DNA from: Nonomuraea sp. NEAU-A123
Lineage (GTDB): Bacteria > Actinomycetota > Actinomycetes > Streptosporangiales > Streptosporangiaceae
DNA length: 64,000 nt
Reading direction: 5' to 3'
Assembly: GCF_018603905.1 (NCBI RefSeq)
Contig: NZ_JAHFZZ010000007.1
Coordinates: 186,001 to 250,000, forward strand
The notes beneath the pieces were generated by a model. It saw only the letters and a list, made by a program, of their open reading frames with translations. It had not been told where the DNA came from and did not search any database. Each line of letters begins with the position of its first letter. Within the stretch, counting starts at the first letter, position 1. Of this stretch, positions 8,506 through 17,398 are shown one piece after another. Made by a program: the position numbers and the translations under genes.

Positions 8506-8638
8506 GTATGAACCCTACACCCGGTCCTCCACCTGCTGGACTCCGCTTCTCACATAGCGGACTAGCCTTCAGGCGAGTCGCCGTTGATCCCTCGCTATGG
8601 GAGTATTTCTTGGCCTAGAGGAGGGTACGAGGCCGTTG

Positions 8639-10363
8639 ATGTCGGATCGCAAGCGGGACGGACGCCGCATCGCCGGTCGTTACCAGCTGCAGGAACCCAT
8701 CGGCAGGGGTGGCATGGGCATCGTCTGGCGAGCCCATGATGAGCTTCTCGATCGCACGGTCGCGGTCAAAGAGGTCAGATACGCCGCCGCCCTGGGTGAC
8801 GAAGTGCAGCTGCTGAACCGGCGCACGATGCGCGAGGCGAGGGCCGCGGCCAGGTTCGAGCACCCCAACGTGATCGTCGTCCATGACGTGATCGAAGAGG
8901 ACGGACGTCCCTGGATCGTTATGCAGCTCGTCCAGTCACGCTCCTTAGGAGCAGTGATCAAGCAGGACGGGCCACTGCCGCCCAAACGGGTGGCGGAGAT
9001 CGGCCTGGCCGTACTCGACGCGCTGCAACGCGCGCACGAGGCAGGCGTCCTGCACCGGGATGTCAAGCCGGAGAACGTGCTGCTCGCCGATGACGGCCGG
9101 GTGGTGCTCACCGACTTCGGCATCGCGACGCTGGAAACGGAGACGCAGCTCACGGTGACGGGGCTGGCGGGCACTCCGGCGTTCATCGCGCCCGAGCGGC
9201 TCAAGGGGCTGCCCGCACGGCGCGAGTCAGATCTGTGGTCGCTCGGCGCGACCCTGTACACGGCGGTGGAAGGCCGCTCGCCACACGAGCGTGGCATGGC
9301 GCTGGCGACCATGCACGCCGTACTCACCGACGAACCAGACCCGGCGCCCCACGCCGGGCCGCTCTCCGGCGTGATCAGCGGCCTGCTGACCAAGGAGCCG
9401 GTGCAGCGCCTCGGTTACGAGGAGACCGGCGAGTTGCTGCGGGCCGTCATCACGCAGCAACGGTCACGGATGTCCCCGATGTCGGCGCCCGCGCCGACAT
9501 CGGTGATCCCGCCCGTGGACGACACCCCGACGGACCCCAACCTGGTGGTGGCCGCCCCCGTACCCGAGACCGGTGCGCGGCTCACCCCGGCGACCGGCGC
9601 ACATCCCGAGGAACCCCTCCAGTCCACCCGGAACGCCGTCAGACACGACGGCCGCCGGTGGGGCCCGATCGTCGGCGTGATCGTCGCGGTCGTGCTCGTG
9701 GCCGGCCTGGGCGGCTATCTCGGCCTGCGCTCGGCCAAGACCAGCCCGGAAGACGGCGACACGAAGTCCGCGTCCGTCACCTCATCTCCCAAGGAGTCCG
9801 CCAAGCAGCCGACGGCCAGCGCCGACCCGACGAAGAATCCGCCCAGCAGCGCCCCGCCGTCCACCCCACCCCCGTCTCCGACCGCGACGCCGACGGCGAA
9901 GCCCACCAAGCCGGCCGCCTCGGTGCCGAAGGGCTGGAAGATGTACACCAACAAGAAGCTGAAGTTCTCCGTCGCGCTGCCGAAGGGCTGGACGAAGTAC
10001 AGAAGCGGCAGCAACCAGATCGCCTTCCACGGCAAGGGCGCGGGCAGCAACGCGTACATCATGTTCGAGATGACGGAGCACCCCGGCAAGGACCCCGTCA
10101 AGGATTGGAAGCAGCAGGAGCGGACCGCCAAATACGGGTTCGGCGGCTACAAGAAGCTCAGCATCAAGGCGGTCGACTACATGGAGGGCGCCGCCGACTG
10201 GGACTTCACCTGGAACACCAACACCGGCCCGACCAGGGTCCGCAACCGCGGCTTCATCGCCAACGGCCGCGGCTACGCGATCTACTGGCACAACCTGTCC
10301 AGCCGGTGGAAGAAGGACAAGCACTTCTTCGACACGTTCGCCGCGACCTTCATCCCGAAGTAG
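8639..10363 (+). CDS. receptor-type Ser/Thr protein kinase with extracellular domain
   Basis: A 574-residue PknB-class kinase. Kinase domain about residues 14-275: GRGGMG loop at 22-27, Lys44, HRDVKPEN (Asp141), DFG (159-161), then APERL. A Pro/Thr linker follows, one membrane segment near 341-363 (GPIVGVIVAVVLVAGLGGYL), a Ser/Pro/Lys-rich spacer and an extracellular domain of about 135 residues starting at KGWKMYTNKKLKFSV. The start ATG 8639 has CGAGG six bases upstream. It signals by phosphorylating Ser/Thr of cytoplasmic targets; ligand unknown. The extracellular domain recurs in the next gene, 10 bases downstream. No PASTA repeats. Confidence 0.92.
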   Translation: MSDRKRDGRRIAGRYQLQEPIGRGGMGIVWRAHDELLDRTVAVKEVRYAAALGDEVQLLNRRTMREARAAARFEHPNVIVVHDVIEEDGRPWIVMQLVQSRSLGAVIKQDGPLPPKRVAEIGLAVLDALQRAHEAGVLHRDVKPENVLLADDGRVVLTDFGIATLETETQLTVTGLAGTPAFIAPERLKGLPARRESDLWSLGATLYTAVEGRSPHERGMALATMHAVLTDEPDPAPHAGPLSGVISGLLTKEPVQRLGYEETGELLRAVITQQRSRMSPMSAPAPTSVIPPVDDTPTDPNLVVAAPVPETGARLTPATGAHPEEPLQSTRNAVRHDGRRWGPIVGVIVAVVLVAGLGGYLGLRSAKTSPEDGDTKSASVTSSPKESAKQPTASADPTKNPPSSAPPSTPPPSPTATPTAKPTKPAASVPKGWKMYTNKKLKFSVALPKGWTKYRSGSNQIAFHGKGAGSNAYIMFEMTEHPGKDPVKDWKQQERTAKYGFGGYKKLSIKAVDYMEGAADWDFTWNTNTGPTRVRNRGFIANGRGYAIYWHNLSSRWKKDKHFFDTFAATFIPK

Positions 10364-10373
10364 GCTTTTCTAG

Positions 10374-12005
10374 GTGGAAAGGCAGGTCAGCAACCGCTAC
10401 CGGCTCATCGAACCGCTCGGCGAGGGCGGCATGGGCGTGGTCTGGCGTGCCTACGACGAACTGCTCGACCGTACGGTCGCGATCAAGGAGGTCCGCTACA
10501 CCGGCGTCGGCGACGACAAGCGGGCCGAGCTCAATCGCAGGACCATCAGGGAGGCCAGGGCGGCTGGCCGCCTCGACCACCCCTCGGTGATCGTCATCCA
10601 CGACGTCGTCGAGGAGGACGGTCGCCCGTGGATCGTCATGCAGCTGATCCGCTCGCGGTCACTGGCCGAGGTGATCCGCGAGCACGGGCCGCTGCCGGTC
10701 GCGCAGACCGCGCTGATCGGCGGCCGGGTGCTCGACGCGCTACGGGCCGCGCACGCGACCGGGGTGCTGCACCGCGACGTGAAGCCCGAGAACGTGCTGC
10801 TCGCCGACGACGGCCGGGTGGTGCTCACCGACTTCGGCATCGCCTCGCTGGAGGCCGAGGCCGGTCTGACCGCCACCGGGGGCCTGGTGGGCACGCCCGC
10901 CTACATGCCGCCCGAACGCCTCAACGGCGAGCCCGCCCGGCCCGAGTCCGACCTGTGGTCGCTGGGCGCGACGCTGTACGCGGCCGTCGAGGGCGTGCCG
11001 CCGTTCAAGCGTGACTCGTGGGCGGCCACGGTCGCGGCGGTGCTGCGCGACCTGCCCGGGCAGCCGGCCAGGGCGGGCGTGCTGGGCCCGGTGATCATGG
11101 GCCTGCTGCAGAGGGACCCGGCCGCGCGAATGTCCGCCGACGAGGCCGCCCACCTGCTGCGGGCCGCCGCGTCCGAGCCCGCCCCGTACGGATATGTCGG
11201 ACCTACGACGCCCCATCCAGGTATGCCGGGACCTGGCATGCCTGCCGTGTCCGGACACGGCACGTCTGGCCCTGGCACGTCCTGGTCGGGCGTGACCGGG
11301 CCTGGCATGCTGGGGCCTGCGGGGACCGTTTCCCTACGGGCCCGGCGGCGTGGGTGGTTCCTGGCCGTGCCCGCGGCCGTGATCGCCGTCGCGGCGCTGG
11401 GCACGGGCGGCTGGTACGTCGTCACCACCTCCCAGTCGCCCTCGACGAGCACCCCCACCCCGGCACCCACCTCGACTTCCGCCCCCACCCCCAGTCGCGA
11501 GACGACGTCGTCCACCCCCGAACCGTCCGCGACCCCCACCGCGCCACGCCTGCCCGAGGGCTGGCGCCCGCTCGCCAGCTCCGCAGGGCGCTTCTCGATC
11601 GGCATCCCCCAGGGCTGGCAGGCCAAGAAGAACCCCAGCAGGGACAGCGTCACCATCACCGGCCCCGGCACGCCGGGCATGCTGATCGTCGAGTGGACCG
11701 TCCCCGAGAAGCCTCGGACCGACCCCGCGCTCCGCTGGGCGGAGCTGGAGAAGGAGATCCAGGCCAAGGGCGAGTTCGATGGCTACAAGCGGATCGGCAT
11801 CAGGCCCACGACCTACCTCGGCCGGCCGGCCGCCGACTGGGAGTTCACCCGGCTGCGCGGCGGCACGCTGATCCACGTGATCAACCGGGGCTTCCGCACC
11901 GCCGACGGCCGCCACTTCGCCCTCTACTGGGACACGACCGACTCGCGCTGGGACCAGGACCGGCACTACTTCGACCAGTTCGTCAAGACGTTCAGGCCGG
12001 AGTGA
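10374..12005 (+). CDS. receptor-type Ser/Thr protein kinase, tandem paralogue
   Basis: A 543-residue paralogue of the preceding kinase. It has GEGGMG, the Lys in VAIKEV, HRDVKPEN, DFGIAS and PPERL, followed by a Gly/Pro-rich juxtamembrane part with repeated GPGMP/GPGTS pieces, one membrane segment (WFLAVPAAVIAVAALGTGGW), a Thr/Pro-rich spacer and the same extracellular fold: EGWRPLASSAGRFSIGIPQGW, later GYKRIGI, AADWEFT and HFALYWDTTDSRW. The matching positions in the neighbour read GYKKLSI, AADWDFT and YAIYWHNLSSRW. All catalytic residues are present. Start GTG 10374, ten bases after the previous stop, so likely one operon. Confidence 0.92.
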   Translation: MERQVSNRYRLIEPLGEGGMGVVWRAYDELLDRTVAIKEVRYTGVGDDKRAELNRRTIREARAAGRLDHPSVIVIHDVVEEDGRPWIVMQLIRSRSLAEVIREHGPLPVAQTALIGGRVLDALRAAHATGVLHRDVKPENVLLADDGRVVLTDFGIASLEAEAGLTATGGLVGTPAYMPPERLNGEPARPESDLWSLGATLYAAVEGVPPFKRDSWAATVAAVLRDLPGQPARAGVLGPVIMGLLQRDPAARMSADEAAHLLRAAASEPAPYGYVGPTTPHPGMPGPGMPAVSGHGTSGPGTSWSGVTGPGMLGPAGTVSLRARRRGWFLAVPAAVIAVAALGTGGWYVVTTSQSPSTSTPTPAPTSTSAPTPSRETTSSTPEPSATPTAPRLPEGWRPLASSAGRFSIGIPQGWQAKKNPSRDSVTITGPGTPGMLIVEWTVPEKPRTDPALRWAELEKEIQAKGEFDGYKRIGIRPTTYLGRPAADWEFTRLRGGTLIHVINRGFRTADGRHFALYWDTTDSRWDQDRHYFDQFVKTFRPE

Positions 12006-12010
12006 GAGAC

Positions 12011-12856
12011 ATGGAGCCGGAGCAGGCGCACTTCTGGCGGCACCCGGCGGTGCCCCAGGTGGACCTGCTCAAGGCCCGATACGTCACCCACCGCTTCGCC
12101 CGGCACGTCCACGACGGCTACGCGATCGGCCTCATCCTCCAGGGCGTGGAGGAGTTCGACTACCGGGGCAGCCTGCACCGGGCGGGCGCGGGCGAGGTGG
12201 TGCTGGTCAACCCGGACGCGGTGCACACCGGCCAGGCGGGCATGGCGGGCGGCTGGTCGTACCGGATGCTCTACCCGTCGGTGGAGGCGCTCGCGGGGCT
12301 CGCGGCCGAGCTCGGCCTGCCGTACGCGACGCCGTACTTCCCCGAGCAGGTGGTGCGGGACCCGGCGGTGGCGGCGCTGCTGAGCCGGGCGCATCTGACC
12401 GCCGAGCGCGGGGACGCGCTGGCCGCCCAGTCGCTGATGCGGGACTTCTTCGCCCGCCTGCTGATCCGGCACGCCACGCCGCGCCCGTCCGCCGTGCTGC
12501 CCGCCGAGGGCGGGCGGGCGGTCGCCGAGGCGCTGGACCTGCTGCACGAGAGTCTGGTGGACCCGCCGTCGCTGGACGATCTCGCGCTGACCGTCGGGGC
12601 GCGGCCGTTCCCGCTGCTGCGCGCGTTCAAGGCGGCGACCGGCCTACCGCCGCACGCCTACCTGACCTCGCTGCGGATCCGCCAGGCGCGCCGCCTCCTG
12701 GACTCGGGCGTACGGCCGGCGCAGGTGGCCGCCGAGGTGGGCTTCACCGACCAGGCCCACCTGAACCGCCACTTCAAGCGCATCGTGGGCGTTCCACCCG
12801 CGGCCTACCAACGGGCGGCAGGAACGTACAAGACTGGCGATACCCACTTCACCTAG
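12011..12856 (+). CDS. AraC-family transcriptional regulator
   Basis: A 281-residue regulator with an N-terminal AraC-type cupin (HRFARHVHDGYAIGLILQG, then GEVVLVNPDAVHTG) and a C-terminal double helix-turn-helix (LDDLALTVGARPFPLLRAFK; then AAEVGFTDQAHLNRHFKR and VPPAAY). The start ATG 12011 is five bases after the kinase stop. It lies immediately before azlCD, and in other bacteria such AraC proteins often control an adjacent amino-acid exporter, so azlCD is its probable target; this is inference from position. Confidence 0.9.
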   Translation: MEPEQAHFWRHPAVPQVDLLKARYVTHRFARHVHDGYAIGLILQGVEEFDYRGSLHRAGAGEVVLVNPDAVHTGQAGMAGGWSYRMLYPSVEALAGLAAELGLPYATPYFPEQVVRDPAVAALLSRAHLTAERGDALAAQSLMRDFFARLLIRHATPRPSAVLPAEGGRAVAEALDLLHESLVDPPSLDDLALTVGARPFPLLRAFKAATGLPPHAYLTSLRIRQARRLLDSGVRPAQVAAEVGFTDQAHLNRHFKRIVGVPPAAYQRAAGTYKTGDTHFT

Positions 12857-12867
12857 CGTCACGTGGC

Positions 12868-13530
12868 ATGGAACAGACAACACACCGTTCCGCCGCCGTA
12901 CGGGACGGTCTTGGCGTGGGCCTGGCCGTGGGGCTGTCCGGGCTCGCCTTCGGCGCCGCGGCGATCACTGCGGGCCTCAGCGTGGCGCAGGCGTGCGTGC
13001 TGAGCCTGCTGGCGTTCACCGGCGCCTCGCAGTTCGCCCTGGCCGGTGCGGTGGGCGCGGGCGGCGATCTGATGGCGGCCGCCGCCGGCGCGCTGCTGCT
13101 GGGCGGCCGCAACACCCTCTACGGGCTGCGCCTGGCCGACCTGCTGCGGGTACGCGGCCCGCGCAGGCTGCTCGCCGCGCAAGGCGTGATCGACGAGACC
13201 ACCGCCGTCACGCTCGCCCAGCCGTCGCCAGAAGCGGCGCGCGTCGGGTTCACGACCACGTTCGCCAGCCTGTACGTCACCTGGAACCTCACCACCCTGG
13301 CCGGGGCGCTCGGCACGTCGTTCCTCGGCGATCCGGGGATGTTCGGGCTGGACGCGGTCGGCCCGGCCACGTTCCTGGCCATCCTGTGGCCGCGCCTGGC
13401 GGGCAGCGTCCAGCTCAGGTGGCTGGCGGTGGCCGGCGCGGCGGTCGCGCTGTGCGCCACCCCGTTCTTCCCGCCGGGCGTGCCGGTGCTGCTGTCGGCG
13501 GTCGTCGTCCTGGCGGTGCTGGCCCGATGA
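12868..13530 (+). CDS. azlC: AzlC-family branched-chain amino acid exporter, large subunit
   Basis: A 220-residue polytopic membrane protein. It carries the AzlC core: an N-terminal GLAVGLSGLAFGAAAITAGL segment, the signature SLLAFTGASQFALAG, and NTLYGLRLADLL. The family works with a small AzlD partner to export branched-chain amino acids or analogues such as azaleucine. The next gene is azlD, overlapping by four bases (ATGA), and an AraC regulator precedes it. Substrate here is inferred from the family only. Confidence 0.9.
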   Translation: MEQTTHRSAAVRDGLGVGLAVGLSGLAFGAAAITAGLSVAQACVLSLLAFTGASQFALAGAVGAGGDLMAAAAGALLLGGRNTLYGLRLADLLRVRGPRRLLAAQGVIDETTAVTLAQPSPEAARVGFTTTFASLYVTWNLTTLAGALGTSFLGDPGMFGLDAVGPATFLAILWPRLAGSVQLRWLAVAGAAVALCATPFFPPGVPVLLSAVVVLAVLAR

Positions 13531-13838
13531 CGCTGTGGTGGGCGATCGCGGCGGTGTGCGCCGGGTGTTACGCGCTCAAGCTGGCCGGGCTGGCGGCGCC
13601 GCGCCGGGTGCTCGACCATCCCCGGGTCCGCCGCTTCGCCGAACTGGTGCCCGTGGCGCTGCTGGCCGCGCTGATCGCGGTGCAGATGTTCGCCGAGCAC
13701 GGCGAGCTGCGCTTCGACCCCGCCCGTACGGCCGGGCTGTGCGCGGCCGTGGTGGCGCTCGTGCTGCGCGCCCCATTCCTGGTCATTCTGGCCACAGCGG
13801 CAGCCGTCACCGCGCTTGTCCGGGTCTTTATGGGGTAG
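13527..13838 (+). CDS. azlD: AzlD-family transporter subunit
   Basis: A 103-residue membrane protein with three to four hydrophobic segments (WWAIAAVCAGCYALKLAG, ELVPVALLAALIAVQMF, then two closing segments). It contains the AzlD pattern of an RRVLDHPRVRRFAELVPVALL loop. Its ATG overlaps the azlC stop (ATGA), the usual coupling of the two subunits. It forms the small component of the branched-chain amino acid exporter in the cytoplasmic membrane. Confidence 0.85.
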   Translation: MTLWWAIAAVCAGCYALKLAGLAAPRRVLDHPRVRRFAELVPVALLAALIAVQMFAEHGELRFDPARTAGLCAAVVALVLRAPFLVILATAAAVTALVRVFMG

Positions 13839-13848
13839 ACGCGGAGGC

Positions 13849-15285
13849 ATGTCCGATTCTGCGCTGCTGGTCGGTGGACGATACCGGCTGATCAAGACCA
13901 TCGGCCAGGGTGGGATGGGAACCGTCTGGCAGGCCCACGACGAAGTGCTCGGCAGGGACGTGGCGGTGAAGGAGATCCATCCCCCTCCAGACCTGACCGA
14001 CCCCGAGCGAGACGTGTTCAGCGTGCGTACCTTCCGCGAGGCCAGGGCCGCGGGGCGGGTGGCGCATCCCGGCGTCGCCACCGTGTACGACGTCCTCGAA
14101 GAGCACGGCCACCCGTGGATCGTCATGCAGCTCATCCACTCACGCACCCTCGGCGAGCTGGTGCGCGACGACGGCCCGATGCTGCCGGCCGACGCCGCCG
14201 ACATCGGGGTGCAGCTGCTGGAGGCGCTGCGGGCCGCGCACGCCGCCGGGGTCCTGCACCGCGATGTCAAACCGGACAACGTGCTGCTGACCGAGGACGG
14301 CCGGGCGGTGCTCACCGACTTCGGCATCGCCACCACCGAGGGAGAGGCGCCCGTCACCAGGACCGGGGTGCTGCTCGGCACACCCGCGTTCATGGCGCCC
14401 GAACGGGCGGCGGGCGGCGAGGCACGCGTCGCCTCGGACCTGTGGGCGATGGGCGCGACCCTGTACTTCGCCGTCGAGGGCCACTCGCCGTTCCAGCGCC
14501 CGCACGCGCTGGCCACGCTGGGCGCGGTCCTGCACGCCGAGCCGGCCCCGATGGCCCGCGCGGGCATGCTGGCCCCGGTCATACTCGGGCTGCTGCGCAA
14601 GGACCCGGCCGAGCGGATGACGCTGGACGAGGCCGAGCACCGGCTGCAGCGGGTAATGATCAGCAGTTCCGTGGAGTCCACCGCGCCGGTGGTCATCCCG
14701 GTGCCGCCCGAGGTGCCCGTGCGGGACGCGGCGGCGGAGGCGGGCGCGATGGCCGGGCCCGGCGCCATGTCCGCGCCCGGCCCAGTGGACGAAGCGGACC
14801 CGGCGGCAGGCCCCGCCACAGCCGCGCCCAGGAGGCAACGCAGGCCGCCGCTGACCGCGGTGGCGGCGTGCACGGTCGCCCTGGCCGTCCTGACCGCGGG
14901 CGCGGCGTGGTGGACGAACCGGCAGGCCGGCGTCCGCACGCCGACGACGGTCCCGGCCGTGGTACGCACGTCCAGCGTCAGCCCTTCGGGCCCGACCCCC
15001 GCGGCGACGCGCGCGAAGACGCAGCCGACTACCTCTCCGACGACCTACCGGAACCCGGTACGGCAGGGCACCGCGCCCCCCACGGGCCGGACCGGCGAAC
15101 CCACCCCGACCCCGACCGGCACACCGACGAAAAAGAAGCCGACCGAGAAGGCGTCGGCCACCCCCAGCAAGACCCCCAAGAAGAACACCAAGACAGCGGC
15201 CAAGCCCACGACGAAGGCCACCACGAAGGCCACCGGCCCCGCCGAGGTCCCCCCTGCCGACGACGCCGAGGAAGCCGCCGAGTAG
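13849..15285 (+). CDS. membrane-anchored Ser/Thr protein kinase
   Basis: A 478-residue kinase with GQGGMG, the Lys in VAVKEI, HRDVKPDN, DFGIAT and APERA, all intact. The single membrane segment (LTAVAACTVALAVLTAGAAWW) is followed by an outside tail of about 130 residues rich in Thr, Pro and Lys (runs such as TPTPTGTPTKKKPTEK), without the globular domain seen in the two kinases upstream. ATG 13849 has GGAGG close by and follows the azlD stop by 10 bases. The tail may contact the wall; ligand and targets are unknown. Confidence 0.9.
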   Translation: MSDSALLVGGRYRLIKTIGQGGMGTVWQAHDEVLGRDVAVKEIHPPPDLTDPERDVFSVRTFREARAAGRVAHPGVATVYDVLEEHGHPWIVMQLIHSRTLGELVRDDGPMLPADAADIGVQLLEALRAAHAAGVLHRDVKPDNVLLTEDGRAVLTDFGIATTEGEAPVTRTGVLLGTPAFMAPERAAGGEARVASDLWAMGATLYFAVEGHSPFQRPHALATLGAVLHAEPAPMARAGMLAPVILGLLRKDPAERMTLDEAEHRLQRVMISSSVESTAPVVIPVPPEVPVRDAAAEAGAMAGPGAMSAPGPVDEADPAAGPATAAPRRQRRPPLTAVAACTVALAVLTAGAAWWTNRQAGVRTPTTVPAVVRTSSVSPSGPTPAATRAKTQPTTSPTTYRNPVRQGTAPPTGRTGEPTPTPTGTPTKKKPTEKASATPSKTPKKNTKTAAKPTTKATTKATGPAEVPPADDAEEAAE

Positions 15286-15292
15286 ACGCCGG

Positions 15293-16222
15293 TCAGGACT
15301 CGTCGCGCACGATGTCGAGAGCCCGCCGCAGGTCATCGGGGTAGTCGGTGGAGAACGACATCCACTCGCCCGAACTCGGGTGCTCGAAGCCGAGTGACAC
15401 CGCGTGCAGCCACTGCCGCGTGATGCCCAGCCGGGCGGAGATCGTCGGGTCGGCGCCGTACATCAGGTCGCCCACGCACGGATGGCGCAGCGCGGCCATG
15501 TGCACCCGGATCTGGTGTGTGCGGCCGGTCTCCAGCTTGATGTCGAGCAGCGAGGCCGCCCGGAACGCCTCGATCGTGTCGTAGTGCGTGACCGACGGCT
15601 TGCCCCCGGCGACCACGGCGAACCTGCCGTCACCGGACGGGTGCCGGTCGATGGGCGCGTCGACCGTACCCCTGAACGGGTCGGGATGGCCCTGCACGAG
15701 CGCGTGGTAGCGCTTGTCGACCGTCCGCTCCTTGAAGGCGCGCTTGAGGTGGGAGTAGGCGTGCTCGCTCTTGGCCACGACCATGGCGCCGGTCGTGTTG
15801 GCGTCGAGCCGGTGCACGATGCCCTGCCGTTCGGCCGCGCCGCTGGTGGCGACCGTGTGGCCGGCGCCGAGCAGGCCGCCGATCACGGTCGGTCCCGTCC
15901 AGCCGACCGTCGGGTGGGCGGCCACCCCGATGGGCTTGTTGACCACGACGATGTCGTCGTCCTCGTACACGATCGCCATGCCGGGAACCGGCTCGGCGAC
16001 CGGCATCGGCATGCTGACCGGCGGCGGGAGCGTCACGTCGAGCCAGGCGCCGGCGTGCACGCGGTCGGACTTGGCGGGCGCCCGGCCGTCGACGAGCACC
16101 TCGCCCGCGACGATCAGCTCGGCGGCGCGGGTGCGGGAGAAGCCGAACAGCCGCGAGATCGCGGCGTCGAGCCGCTCACCCTCCAGCCCGTCGGGCACGG
16201 CCAGACTACGCTGGTCAGCCAC
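15293..16222 (-). CDS. rluD: RluD-family 23S rRNA pseudouridine synthase
   Basis: A 309-residue RluA/RluD-type pseudouridine synthase with an N-terminal S4 RNA-binding domain (LDAAISRLFGFSRTRAAELI) and the catalytic motif GIVHRLDANTTG with its Asp. ETGRTHQIRVHM is the second family motif. The enzyme isomerises uridines in 23S rRNA helix 69 in E. coli; exact targets here are inferred. GTG 16222 is preferred because GGGAGGG lies six to seven bases upstream; it overlaps the lspA end by eight bases. The order dksA-lspA-rluD next to ileS is common in actinobacteria. Confidence 0.9.
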   Translation of the reverse strand: MADQRSLAVPDGLEGERLDAAISRLFGFSRTRAAELIVAGEVLVDGRAPAKSDRVHAGAWLDVTLPPPVSMPMPVAEPVPGMAIVYEDDDIVVVNKPIGVAAHPTVGWTGPTVIGGLLGAGHTVATSGAAERQGIVHRLDANTTGAMVVAKSEHAYSHLKRAFKERTVDKRYHALVQGHPDPFRGTVDAPIDRHPSGDGRFAVVAGGKPSVTHYDTIEAFRAASLLDIKLETGRTHQIRVHMAALRHPCVGDLMYGADPTISARLGITRQWLHAVSLGFEHPSSGEWMSFSTDYPDDLRRALDIVRDES

Positions 16223-16793
16223 GCTTTCCCTCCCTGGTGCCATCGATCTGGTAGCCCCGCCAGGCCAGGATCACCGCGAGGATCCCGCCGCACACGATGG
16301 CCGAGTCGGCCACGTTGAACACGGGGAAATAGTCGATCACCGGGAAGTGCCCCGGCAGCACCTCGATCCAGTCGACCACGTGCCCCTGGAACTGTACGGA
16401 CCTGCCGAGGCCGGAGGGGTAGCGCAGCAGCCGGTCGGTCAGGTTGCCCAGCGCCCCGCCGAGCAGCAGCCCCAGCGTGATCGCCCACGGCAGGCTGCGC
16501 ATCTTGCTGGCCGTACGGAGGATCGCGACCACCACACCCGCCGCGATGAACGTGAAGACGATCGTCATCCCGGTGCCGACGCTGAAGGCGGCACCGGAGT
16601 TGAAGATCACCCGGAGCTGCAGCACATCCTGGATCACCACCAGGGGCGCCTTGCCCTCGAGCGCCCGCAGCACGATCGTCTTGCTGATCAGATCGGCCGC
16701 GTAGATCACGACCGCCAGCACGACGAGGACCGCGAACAGGCGGCCGCGCCGCCCCTCTACCGGCGCTCCTCCTTCTGCTTGCAGGTCACGCAC
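16215..16793 (-). CDS. lspA: lipoprotein signal peptidase (signal peptidase II)
   Basis: An aspartic membrane protease that removes the signal peptide of prolipoproteins after lipidation. The two catalytic Asp motifs are visible (GNLTDRLL and FNVADSAIVCGG), as are the four membrane segments and the NSGAAFSVG motif. The start is uncertain: GTG 16793 gives 192 residues and overlaps the DksA-like gene by 37 bases. A purine-rich AAGGAGGAG just before 16765 points to a start slightly later, but no standard start codon follows it closely. Coupled to rluD downstream. Confidence 0.88.
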   Translation of the reverse strand: MRDLQAEGGAPVEGRRGRLFAVLVVLAVVIYAADLISKTIVLRALEGKAPLVVIQDVLQLRVIFNSGAAFSVGTGMTIVFTFIAAGVVVAILRTASKMRSLPWAITLGLLLGGALGNLTDRLLRYPSGLGRSVQFQGHVVDWIEVLPGHFPVIDYFPVFNVADSAIVCGGILAVILAWRGYQIDGTREGKRG

Positions 16794-17146
16794 AGCGTCG
16801 CCCTCGGGAAGGCCTGCAGGCGTTCCTTGCCGATCGGCTTGTGGCACGATTCGCACACTCCATAGGTCCCTGCGTCGATCCTGGCGATCGCACGTTCGTT
16901 CTGCGCGACCAGGTCGCGTGCATTCAGGGTAAGGGCGATCTCGCGTTCGCGCTCATACGTCTTGGCACCCGCGTCCGCCTGGTCGTCCCCCGCCCCCTGG
17001 GTGACGTCACCCGAGGCGATCTCCGACTCATGGCGAAGAATGTCGGTGTTGAGCTCGTCGATCTCGCTCTGCAGCTGGCCGCGGACCTCGGCGAGCTCCT
17101 CCTCCGACCACATCGGCGGTGTAGCGGTCTGCGTGACTGGCGTCAT
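16757..17146 (-). CDS. TraR/DksA-family zinc finger protein
   Basis: A 129-residue protein with a charged coiled-coil N-terminal part (WSEEELAEVRGQLQSEIDEL) and a C-terminal zinc ribbon CxxC-x17-CxxC (CESCHKP ... TLCVTC). DksA relatives bind the RNA polymerase secondary channel and tune transcription, often with ppGpp. The DksA tip acidic pair is not clear here, so the exact action is unknown. Start ATG 17146, with GGAGG in the right place. The gene lies divergent from ileS, with the T-box leader between them. Confidence 0.85.
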   Translation of the reverse strand: MTPVTQTATPPMWSEEELAEVRGQLQSEIDELNTDILRHESEIASGDVTQGAGDDQADAGAKTYEREREIALTLNARDLVAQNERAIARIDAGTYGVCESCHKPIGKERLQAFPRATLCVTCKQKEERR

Positions 17147-17398
17147 GGTGCTACCTCCAGGCTGAACCAAGGCCGTAAACGGTGCGGGCAGCTTAGGTCT
17201 CCCATAACAGAACAGCAAACGACCCGCCGGACGATTTACCTGTCCCGTACTATCCCGGCTCGCCCGTTCAACTCCTCCACAGCCGTGCACGTTCCCACAA
17301 CTTTGTCGGGTTTTACGAGATCGCTACCTGCTCCCTGCAAAGCCGGAAGCTTTGCGGTCCACTCTGCGTTATCGTGTGAAGCTGCAAGGCGTTGATGG
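17147..17398. other. divergent promoter region between the dksA-like gene and the ileS leader
   Basis: A 252-base stretch without a supported gene. It must hold the promoter of the minus-strand dksA-lspA-rluD operon and the start of the plus-strand ileS leader transcript. A perfect inverted repeat GCAAAGC-N5-GCTTTGC sits at 17337-17355, some 60 bases before the T-box; it could be an operator or the end of an upstream structure. I see no clear -35/-10 pair. Confidence 0.5.
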
